This document shows, in pieces, positions 7,860 to 14,024 of a stretch of 21,831 nucleotides of DNA. The first letter of the stretch is position 1, and each line of letters opens with the position of its first letter. A program made the position numbers and the translations under genes. The stretch is from Bacillota bacterium (GTDB lineage: Bacteria; Bacillota; Clostridia; Christensenellales; Aristaeellaceae). The stretch is from NCBI GenBank assembly GCA_023459675.1, contig JAEWTC010000086.1, positions 1-21,831 of the forward strand. Direction: 5' to 3'. The notes below the pieces were generated by a model. The model saw only the letters and a program-made list of their open reading frames with translations. It made no database searches and was not told the DNA's origin.

Positions 7860-8548
7860 AGCGTTCCTTTCCGGGCGCGCTCGGCCTGCGGCGCGCGCAG
7901 ATACAGCGGCGTCAGCGCGAGATAATCCACGGGTTGGCAGTACGCCGCAAGCAGGGCCGCGGCCGACGGCCGGAGATAGGAAAGGTGCGCAGGCGGGAAC
8001 ACGGCGCGGCTGCCCAGCGCGGCTTCCAATGCGATCCGATACGTGGGTACGCCGTCGCCCACGAACAGCAGCGGCTGGTTTTCCTTCGCCTGCGCAAGCA
8101 CGGAGCCCAGATACGTTTCCAGCTTCGCGGCCATATCCGGGAGCACGCGCTCCGGCGGCAGACCTACGGTAAACGCGGCGCCATACACCTGCCCGGCCCG
8201 CGCGTCCTGGATGGGGCAAATCAGCGCGTCCGTCTGCCCGATACCCGCCGCAAGCGCCTGCAGCGCGTTCACGCCCGCGCAGGGCTTGCCCGCGCCGTGC
8301 GCCAAACCCTTCACGGTGCTCACGCCAATGCGGACCCCGGTAAACGAGCCGGGGCCGACCACGGCGGCGAACAGATCGATATCCTGCACGGCAAGGCCGG
8401 TGCGCTTTATCGCGTCGTCTATCATCGGTAGCAGGCTTGCGGAATGGGTGTGCTTGTTCACCGCCGCCGCTTCATAAGCGATCTGCCCGTGCCGGGTAAC
8501 CGCAACGCCGCACACGGGGCCGGAGGTATCTACGGCAAGAATGATCAT
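7856..8548 (-). CDS. tsaB: tRNA threonylcarbamoyladenosine biosynthesis protein TsaB
   Basis: A 230-residue ASKHA-fold protein that partners with TsaD and TsaE in transferring the threonylcarbamoyl group to A37 of ANN-decoding tRNAs (t6A). The start MIILAVDTS and the block VGPGSFTGVRIGVSTVKGLA (64-83) are diagnostic. It lacks the metal-binding histidines of TsaD, as expected for TsaB. Both ends overlap neighbours by four bases (ATGA with tsaE upstream and with rimI downstream), so the three proteins are translationally coupled. Confidence 0.95.
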   Translation of the reverse strand: MIILAVDTSGPVCGVAVTRHGQIAYEAAAVNKHTHSASLLPMIDDAIKRTGLAVQDIDLFAAVVGPGSFTGVRIGVSTVKGLAHGAGKPCAGVNALQALAAGIGQTDALICPIQDARAGQVYGAAFTVGLPPERVLPDMAAKLETYLGSVLAQAKENQPLLFVGDGVPTYRIALEAALGSRAVFPPAHLSYLRPSAAALLAAYCQPVDYLALTPLYLRAPQAERARKGTL

Positions 8549-9009
8549 GGCTTCGCCTCCAGTTTACCGTAATCCAGCGGGTGAAACCCTCCGGCAGCGG
8601 CGAAGGAAAGCTGCCGTTCGGTTTCCCCTGTAACGGTCAGGGTAATCGCAAGATGCGTTTCCGGTATGGCTTCCAAACCCATGTCCGGCCACTCGATCAC
8701 GGAAACGCCGTTTCCGTACAAGTACTCGTCCACCGCGAGCTCGAACAGCTCCCCGGCGTCTGCGATCCGGTACCAATCGAAGTGATACAGCGGAAGCCTG
8801 CCGTCCTCATATGCCTGCAGAATGGTGAAACTCGGGCTGGGAACGTGCCCGGCAATGCCCAGCCCGCGCGCGATTCCCCGCGTCAGCTCGCTTTTGCCCG
8901 CGCCCAAATCGCCCCGCAGCAACAGCACGTCGCCGGGCAGCAGCTGCCCGGCCAACGCCTCGCCCAGCGCTTTGGTTTCCGCGGCGGAACGCGTGCAAAG
9001 CTTTACCAT
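8545..9009 (-). CDS. tsaE: tRNA threonylcarbamoyladenosine biosynthesis ATPase TsaE
   Basis: A 154-residue P-loop ATPase that drives the TsaB/TsaD complex in t6A synthesis. Walker A is GDLGAGKS at 33-40; the usual GKT is GKS here, a conservative change, followed by Glu where Thr or Ser is commoner. Switch-region SPSFT is at 58-62, with the family motifs HFDWYRI at 76-82 and EWPD at 106-109. The gene begins 26 bases after the ribU stop. The ribosome binding site is weak (AAGGGA 13 bases upstream), so translation may depend on coupling. A short hairpin at 9018-9043 spans the ribU stop but has no U-run, so I do not call it a terminator. Confidence 0.95.
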   Translation of the reverse strand: MVKLCTRSAAETKALGEALAGQLLPGDVLLLRGDLGAGKSELTRGIARGLGIAGHVPSPSFTILQAYEDGRLPLYHFDWYRIADAGELFELAVDEYLYGNGVSVIEWPDMGLEAIPETHLAITLTVTGETERQLSFAAAGGFHPLDYGKLEAKP

Positions 9010-9035
9010 ACGCGGGGTACCGTCCCTTCGAAGTA

Positions 9036-9644
9036 TTACGGTAAACGTCTCTTTCCGTGCAGGATAGGCGACAGCGGTTTATAGATCACGCCGCCCACGA
9101 TGCTGATCGCCGTCCACTTGAGCACGTTGAACGGCCCGGTAATCAGAAATACGAACTTCCAAACCGTATCGACGCTCGGGACAACGCTCTGCCCCATGGC
9201 GATGATCGTATCCACCGGCATGCCAAACGCCGCCGCGTAGAACGGAATGAGCAGGAAAACATTCAAAAGCACGCCCGCGATAGTGGCCGCAACCGCGCCC
9301 GCCGCCATGCCGAGGATCGCGTTGTTGCGGGATTTATGCATCCGGTAGATCAGCCCCGCCGGAAGCAGCATGGCAAGCCCCATCAGGAAATCCGCCAGCT
9401 CGCCCACGCCCAGCGACGTGCTGAACAGAATGCCGACCGCGCTTTTGAGCAGCAGGATCATCATCCCGGTGAGCGGCCCCATGGCGAACGTGCCCAGCAG
9501 CACGGGGATGTTGGAAAAGTCCAGCTTATAGAACAACACGATGGGAATCTGCAGCGGCGGCAGGAATAATACGATGGAGATTGCGCCGAGGATTGCGATC
9601 ACGGTCAATCGCTGGGTGGTGAAGAATTTCTTGGTGGCCTGCAT
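9036..9644 (-). CDS. ribU: ECF transporter riboflavin S component RibU
   Basis: A 202-residue membrane protein, the substrate-binding S subunit of an energy-coupling-factor vitamin transporter, which works with shared EcfA/A'/T subunits encoded elsewhere. About six hydrophobic segments can be read from residue 13 to 190. The YKLDFSNIPVLLGTFAMGP segment (39-57) matches the DFSDIP region that is conserved in RibU. Riboflavin specificity is strongly supported by the FMN riboswitch in its leader. The ATG at 9644 is chosen because GGAGGG stands six bases upstream and the family N terminus fits. The open frame that continues to 9821 runs through the palindrome and is not expected to be translated. 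Confidence 0.94.
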   Translation of the reverse strand: MQATKKFFTTQRLTVIAILGAISIVLFLPPLQIPIVLFYKLDFSNIPVLLGTFAMGPLTGMMILLLKSAVGILFSTSLGVGELADFLMGLAMLLPAGLIYRMHKSRNNAILGMAAGAVAATIAGVLLNVFLLIPFYAAAFGMPVDTIIAMGQSVVPSVDTVWKFVFLITGPFNVLKWTAISIVGGVIYKPLSPILHGKRRLP

Positions 9645-9663
9645 AACGAACCCTCCGTCTTTA

Positions 9664-9825
9664 AGGGGTGATGGAGGCAAGCGCGTTGCCTGATTTGGCG
9701 GCGGTGCGCGGCAGATTTGCTTGAAGCGAACCGAAGCTGTAGCGGCGCTACCGCGAGGTTCGCTGCATACGAAGATGCCCGCAATCCCGCCAAAGCGGGG
9801 AATGTTGCTTGCCTTGATCACCCCT
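9664..9825 (-). repeat. 162-bp imperfect palindrome in the ribU leader
   Basis: The ends 9664-9682 and 9807-9825 are 19-base inverted repeats matching at 17 positions (two adjacent mismatches). The pairing resumes inwards: 9694-9701 with 9787-9794 (8 bp), 9705-9713 with 9776-9783 (8 bp, one bulge) and 9725-9732 with 9757-9764 (8 bp). A short apical hairpin, 9739-9742 with 9748-9751, closes the structure. In the transcript it starts right after the riboswitch terminator and ends seven bases before the ribU Shine-Dalgarno sequence. It could be a MITE-like foldback element or a functional leader structure. No target-site duplication is evident, and it resembles no RNA family I recognise. Confidence 0.75.
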
Positions 9826-9828
9826 CAC

Positions 9829-9865
9829 AAAAATTGCCCCCGATGGTTTCATTCATCAGGGGCAA
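9829..9865 (-). terminator. Intrinsic terminator of the FMN riboswitch
   Basis: A 12-bp stem (9834-9845 with 9854-9865, one G-U pair, 8-base loop) is followed on the minus strand by five U residues (9829-9833). It lies 24 bases downstream of the riboswitch P1 stem. An alternative hairpin at 9862-9887 (GCAAC with GTTGC, and CTGTT with AACAG) uses the first bases of the terminator's 5' arm, so it is a candidate antiterminator. By analogy with known RFN leaders, FMN binding should favour termination. Confidence 0.88.
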
Positions 9866-9888
9866 CTGCTGTTAAAACAGAGGTTGCT

Positions 9889-10024
9889 CTTCTCTCATCC
9901 GGACTTGCGGCATACGCCGTTTACCGTCGGCTTCGGATTTCCACCGAATCGGCCTTGCAGGCTGCGCCTGGAAGGTTCGCGGGCTGTAACCGCCGGTAGG
10001 GAATTTCACCCTGCCCCGAAGAAG
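9889..10024 (-). ncRNA. FMN riboswitch (RFN element)
   Basis: Read on the minus strand, the conserved RFN blocks appear in order: GGGGCAGGGTGAAATTCC, then CTACCGGCGGT, AGCCCGCGA, the variable arm, GACGGT and finally AGTCCGGATGAGAGAAGA. P1 is formed by CTTCTT (10019-10024) with GAGAAG (9889-9894). This aptamer senses flavin mononucleotide and normally controls riboflavin synthesis or uptake genes. Here it precedes ribU. The match to the consensus is unmistakable and the length of 136 bases is normal. Confidence 0.97.
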
Positions 10025-10047
10025 CCATCACTGGGTTCTACCCGTAT

Positions 10048-10076
10048 ACCGTATCACAAGGTTGGACGAATGTCAA
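10048..10076 (-). promoter_or_regulatory. Promoter of the riboswitch-ribU-tsaE-tsaB-rimI unit
   Basis: On the minus strand a perfect TTGACA (10071-10076) is followed after 17 bases by TACGGT (10048-10053). TGA immediately precedes it and makes an extended -10. Transcription would start near 10041, about 17 bases before the riboswitch P1 stem. Confidence 0.75.
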
Positions 10077-10091
10077 CGCTTCAGACGATTG

Positions 10092-10132
10092 AAAAAGCCG
10101 CGTCTGTGGAGTTACCTGCGTGATGGCGCGGC
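10092..10132 (-). terminator. Possible terminator after the GH3 gene
   Basis: On the minus strand GCCGCG (10127-10132) and CGCGGC (10097-10102) can pair. The loop is 24 bases, and a run of five U residues (10092-10096) follows directly. The long loop makes it less certain. Its place between the GH3 stop and the ribU promoter is right for separating the two units. Confidence 0.45.
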
Positions 10133-10156
10133 GTCCCGTACAAGGCTTCTCAATCA

Positions 10157-12235
10157 TCAAACCTCTACGGCGATCTCCAGCGGCTTTTGCCCCGTGAGCG
10201 TTACGCTGCGCCTGTCCGGCTGGCTGCCGCCCACGAAGAGCGTGAAGCGCTTGCCAAGGCGGGTGGGTTTGCCGTCCGCGCCGATGGCCCGGAAGGCGCT
10301 GTCCGCAATCTCCAGCGTGACGGTCTTCGTTTGCCCCGCGCCAAGCGTTACGCGCCGGAACGCGCACAGGCTGTGGTTCTTCACGGCGTCGGGCGAGGTG
10401 TGATCCTTCACGTAGACCTGCACCACCTCGTCGGCGTCGAACGCGCCCGTGTTTTGCACGGTGACGGTCACCTTGCCGTTTGCATAGCCCGCGCTGGAGT
10501 ACGCAAATTTGGTATAGCTCAGCCCGAAGCCGAACGGATACAGCGGTTCGCCCGTGAAGTAACGGTAGGTGCGGTTTTGCATGGAATAATCTTCAAACGC
10601 GGGCAGATCGGAAACGCTTTGGTAGAAGGTCACCGGCAGCCTTCCGCTGGGTGAAACCTTACCGAATAGAAGGTTGGCCAGCGCCGTGCCGCCCGCCTGC
10701 CCGGGGTACCAGGCTTGCAGCAGGGCGTTGCCGCCCTCGACCGCCAAGGCGCTGCCGGAGGACAGTACCACGATTACGGGCTTGCCGGTGGCAAGCACCG
10801 CGTGCAGGAGGTTTAGCTGACCCTGCGGGAGGGTGAGATCCTTCTTGTCGCCGGAGGAGTATTCGTTGCTGGTGTCGCCCTCCTCGCCCTCCAGGGTAGC
10901 GTCCAAGCCAAGGCAGAGGATGCTCACATCGCACTGTTTGGCAACGGCAACGGCCTCGGCAATGCGGTCGTCGGGCAGCGCAAGGTTGCTGACGCCGCTC
11001 TTGTACAGATGGCTGCCCTGCGCATAGTACACGCGCGCCTTGCCCTCGCAGGCGGCACGGACGCCCTCCAGATAGGTGACGTACCGGGACGACGTTCCCG
11101 CGTAGTTACCCTCCAGGCAATTGATGCTGTTGGCGTTGGGGCCGATTACCCCGACGCTCGTGAGCTTATCCAGCGACAGCGGCAGAATGCCGTCGTTTTT
11201 GAGCAGCACCATGCACTTTTCGGCCACGGTGCGGGAAAGCGCGTCGGAGTCATCGGTATCACACTGGTCGTAGGAGATCGCGTCATAGGGCGAGCCCTCG
11301 TCGCCCAGCACCCCGAGCAGGTAGCGCGTGGTCATCAGCCGTTCGCAGGCCGTGGTGACCTGCTCCTCGGTGATCAGCCCTTCCTGCATGGCGGCCAGCA
11401 CCTGCAGATAGACTACGCCGCAGTTCAGATCGCAGCCGTATTGCATGGCAAGCGCGGCGCTCTGCGTAGCGGTCGCGGTGACCATGTGGTGGAGATGGAA
11501 GTCCAGCAGCGCCCAGCAATCGCTCACGACGTGGCCCTGAAAGCCCCACTCGTCGCGAAGGATATCCTTCAGCAGCACCTTGCTGCCGCAGGCGGGCTCG
11601 CCGTTGACGCGGTTATACGCGCCCATGACGCTTTCCACGCCCGCTTCCTTCACCAGCGCTTCAAAGGCGGGCAGATAGGTCTCCCGCATGTCCTTGGGGC
11701 TTGCGATGGCGTCGAAGCTGTGGCGGATGGCCTCGGGGCCGGAATGCACGGCATAGTGCTTGGCGCAGGCGGCCACCTTCATGGTTTCGCCGTCGCCCTG
11801 CAGGCCCTTGACAAACGCCACGCCCAGCCGCGCCGTGAGGAACGGGTCCTCGCCGTAGGTTTCCTGGCCCCGGCCCCAGCGGGGATCGCGGAAGATGTTG
11901 ATGTTGGGCGACCACATGGAAAGACCCTTGTAAATATCACGGTCGCCCAGCGCGGCCTGCGCGTTGTACTTGGCGCGCGCCTCCGTGGAGATGGTCTGGG
12001 CGACGGTGTGTACCAGCGCGTCGTCAAACGTTGCGGCGGTGCCGATCGCCTGCGGGAATACCGTAGCCGTGCCCGCGCGGGCAACCCCGTGCAGCGCTTC
12101 GTTCCACCAGTTGTAGGCGGGTATGCCAAGCCTAGGCACGGCGGCGGCCTTATAAGTTAGTTGCGACGCTTTCTCGTCCAGCGTCATCTTCTTTACCAGC
12201 GCGGCCGCCAGTTGTTTTGCCCTGTCTCGCGTCAT
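10157..12235 (-). CDS. Glycoside hydrolase family 3 (beta-xylosidase/beta-glucosidase)
   Basis: A 692-residue family 3 beta-glycosidase that removes terminal sugars from beta-linked oligosaccharides. The N-terminal barrel carries WWNEALHG (43-50), RDPRWGRGQETYGEDP (116-131), AKHYA (158-162) and MGAYNRVNGEPAC (204-216). The likely nucleophile is D239 in VVSDC. The second domain holds EGEEGD (449-454), where the acid/base Glu is expected, and a fibronectin-III-like domain occupies about 560-690. The LHGVA and SDC motif forms are more like GH3 beta-xylosidases than classical beta-glucosidases, but substrate cannot be fixed from sequence. No signal peptide is seen, so it should act inside the cell on imported oligosaccharides. 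GGAGGGG lies eight bases before the ATG, 18 bases after the metallohydrolase stop, so the two share a transcript. Confidence 0.92.
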   Translation of the reverse strand: MTRDRAKQLAAALVKKMTLDEKASQLTYKAAAVPRLGIPAYNWWNEALHGVARAGTATVFPQAIGTAATFDDALVHTVAQTISTEARAKYNAQAALGDRDIYKGLSMWSPNINIFRDPRWGRGQETYGEDPFLTARLGVAFVKGLQGDGETMKVAACAKHYAVHSGPEAIRHSFDAIASPKDMRETYLPAFEALVKEAGVESVMGAYNRVNGEPACGSKVLLKDILRDEWGFQGHVVSDCWALLDFHLHHMVTATATQSAALAMQYGCDLNCGVVYLQVLAAMQEGLITEEQVTTACERLMTTRYLLGVLGDEGSPYDAISYDQCDTDDSDALSRTVAEKCMVLLKNDGILPLSLDKLTSVGVIGPNANSINCLEGNYAGTSSRYVTYLEGVRAACEGKARVYYAQGSHLYKSGVSNLALPDDRIAEAVAVAKQCDVSILCLGLDATLEGEEGDTSNEYSSGDKKDLTLPQGQLNLLHAVLATGKPVIVVLSSGSALAVEGGNALLQAWYPGQAGGTALANLLFGKVSPSGRLPVTFYQSVSDLPAFEDYSMQNRTYRYFTGEPLYPFGFGLSYTKFAYSSAGYANGKVTVTVQNTGAFDADEVVQVYVKDHTSPDAVKNHSLCAFRRVTLGAGQTKTVTLEIADSAFRAIGADGKPTRLGKRFTLFVGGSQPDRRSVTLTGQKPLEIAVEV

Positions 12236-12253
12236 GTGCGGTTCCCCTCCCTG

Positions 12254-13954
12254 TTATCGTTTTGAAAATCGCTGCACAAGCGCCAGCAGCGCGCTTGCCA
12301 GCTTGTTCTGGTTCTTCTTTGCGCTGCCGCGCATGCCGCCGATCAGCTCCGCCATCCGCTCCCCCGCCTCCTGAAGGCGGTCGTAAGCGGAGGTATCCTG
12401 CGACGGAACGCTAATCCTGCGGCTTTCCCGCCGTTCCGGCGCCTGCGGCTGCCGTTCATTCGCCTGCCGTCCGGCTTCCTGCCGGGGTTCGGCTGGCTGC
12501 GCCTGCTGCGGCTCGCGTTCGAGTTTCTGGCGGTTTCCTTCCGTAAGCAGGATCTCCTGCGTGAGATCCCAGCGCTCTCCGTTATAGGGCGCGGTGGCTT
12601 GCAGGCCGCGTTCCTCGCGCAGCCGCCCGGCGAACAGCTCCGCCACCTGATCTTCCCCGTGCACCACGAACACATGCCGGGGTTTTTCGGTATACGCGCC
12701 GATCCATTCCATCAGCCCGGCGTTATCCGCGTGGCCGCTGACGCCGTTCAGCTTGCGGATCTCGGCCCGGACGGAGATGGTTTCGCCAAACAGCTTCACT
12801 TCGCTGGCACCGTCCTGCAGGATACGCCCCAGCGTGCCTACGCTTTGGTAGCCCACGAAGAGCACCGTACACTCCGGCCGCCACAGGTTATGCTTGAGGT
12901 GATGGCGCACGCGCCCCGCGTCGCACATGCCGCTGGCGGAAATGATCACCTTGGGGGTTTGATCCTCGTTGATCAGCTTGGAATCGTCGGCGGTCAGCGC
13001 GATTTTCAGGCCCTCGAAGCTTAAGGGGTTGATTCCCTGCTTCAGCAGCGCGACCGTATCGGCGTCCATATAATCGTACATGTGTTCCTTGAAGGTCTGC
13101 GTTGCCTCGATGGCAAGGGGGCTGTCCACATAGACGGGAAAATCCGGGTAAGCGGTAATGCGCCGCTCCTGCTTGATTTGGCGCAGGAAATACAAAAGCT
13201 CCTGCGTGCGCCCCACGGCAAAGCTCGGGATCACAACGTTGCCGCCGCGGGCGAACGTAACCTGCAGCGCCTCCGTAAGCGCCGCCGCAATATCCGGCGC
13301 GGGGGCGTGGGCGCGGTCGCCGTAGGTGCTTTCCATGATTACAAAATCCGCGTGGGTGAAATAGCGCGGGTCGCGCAGCAGCGGCTGGTTTTTGTTGCCG
13401 ATATCGCCGGAAAAGACGAGAACCCGGGTTTGCCCGTCCTCGGTTACGGTAACCTCGATGGACGCGGAGCCCAGCATATGCCCGACGTCGATCATGCGGA
13501 TGGAGATTCCATCGTAAACCTCAGCCCGCTCCAGATACTTCACGGGCGTGAACAGCTTCACGGTTTCCCCCGCGTCCCGGGTGTCGTATACCGGTTCTTC
13601 CGGCGGCTCACCCTTGCGCAAAGCCTTGCGCGCCTTCCATTCCGCTTCCATTTCCTGGATGTGGGCGGAATCCATCAGCATGATGGCGCACAGATCCGCC
13701 GTGGCCTCGGTGGTAAAAATGCGGCCGCGAAACCCCTGTTTCACCAGCAGGGGCAGCCAGCCGCTGTGATCGATATGCGCGTGGGTGAGGAAAACGCAGT
13801 CCACCGCGGACGCGGGCAGCGGCAGCGGGGCGTTTTGAAACGCGTCGAAGCCCTGCTCCATGCCGTAATCCACGAGTATGCTCTTGCCGCACGCTTCCAG
13901 CAGAAAGCGGCTGCCCGTTACCTCGTGCGCCGCTCCCAGAAAGGTTAATTTCAC
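12254..13954 (-). CDS. MBL-fold beta-CASP metallohydrolase (probable RNA-processing nuclease)
   Basis: A 566-residue metallo-beta-lactamase-fold protein with a beta-CASP insert, related to CPSF73-like and RNase J-like nucleases. Metal motifs: HAHIDH at 58-63, H159 (DVGHMLGSA), D184 (FSGDIG). The beta-CASP signatures are motif A E208 (MESTYGDR), PSFAVGRTQE at 243-252, KVIISASGMCDAG at 335-347, motif B H408 (SGHAD) and motif C H432 (VHGE). The core ends near residue 470. The last 95 residues form a Gln/Glu/Arg/Pro-rich tail with a short amphipathic end, unusual for the family. The GTG start has GGGGAGGT six bases upstream. An RNA substrate is inferred from family knowledge; other phosphoester substrates are possible. 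Confidence 0.88.
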   Translation of the reverse strand: MKLTFLGAAHEVTGSRFLLEACGKSILVDYGMEQGFDAFQNAPLPLPASAVDCVFLTHAHIDHSGWLPLLVKQGFRGRIFTTEATADLCAIMLMDSAHIQEMEAEWKARKALRKGEPPEEPVYDTRDAGETVKLFTPVKYLERAEVYDGISIRMIDVGHMLGSASIEVTVTEDGQTRVLVFSGDIGNKNQPLLRDPRYFTHADFVIMESTYGDRAHAPAPDIAAALTEALQVTFARGGNVVIPSFAVGRTQELLYFLRQIKQERRITAYPDFPVYVDSPLAIEATQTFKEHMYDYMDADTVALLKQGINPLSFEGLKIALTADDSKLINEDQTPKVIISASGMCDAGRVRHHLKHNLWRPECTVLFVGYQSVGTLGRILQDGASEVKLFGETISVRAEIRKLNGVSGHADNAGLMEWIGAYTEKPRHVFVVHGEDQVAELFAGRLREERGLQATAPYNGERWDLTQEILLTEGNRQKLEREPQQAQPAEPRQEAGRQANERQPQAPERRESRRISVPSQDTSAYDRLQEAGERMAELIGGMRGSAKKNQNKLASALLALVQRFSKR

Positions 13955-13995
13955 GCAGGTACCTCCCCGTATGATAATACCGGTCTCTCCCCGCC

Positions 13996-14024
13996 ATTGT
14001 ATTGCGTTATGGTTTGCGGGTCAA
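13996..14024 (-). promoter_or_regulatory. Promoter of the metallohydrolase-GH3 unit inside the uvrA 3' end
   Basis: Minus-strand TTGACC (14019-14024) and TACAAT (13996-14001) are exactly 17 bases apart and each matches five of six consensus bases. The -35 box and most of the spacer are the last codons of uvrA. Transcription would start about 35 bases before the GTG start codon of the metallohydrolase. No terminator is visible after uvrA, so the two units may also overlap. Confidence 0.7.

Noticed and set aside
9018..9043. Hairpin at the ribU stop as a terminator
   Set aside because: Only six base pairs with a 14-base loop and no U-run, so read-through is more likely than termination.
9645..9821. 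Possible 59-residue N-terminal extension or leader peptide of RibU
   Set aside because: It crosses the palindrome, starts with GTG directly against GAGGG with no spacing, and does not resemble the S-component N terminus. The ATG at 9644 has a proper ribosome binding site.
9664..9825. Insertion sequence
   Set aside because: No transposase frame and no evident target-site duplication. At most it could be a non-autonomous foldback element.
11009..12160. 383-residue plus-strand frame antisense to the GH3 gene
   Set aside because: No ribosome binding site or known motif; the GH3 protein on the other strand is complete with all catalytic motifs.
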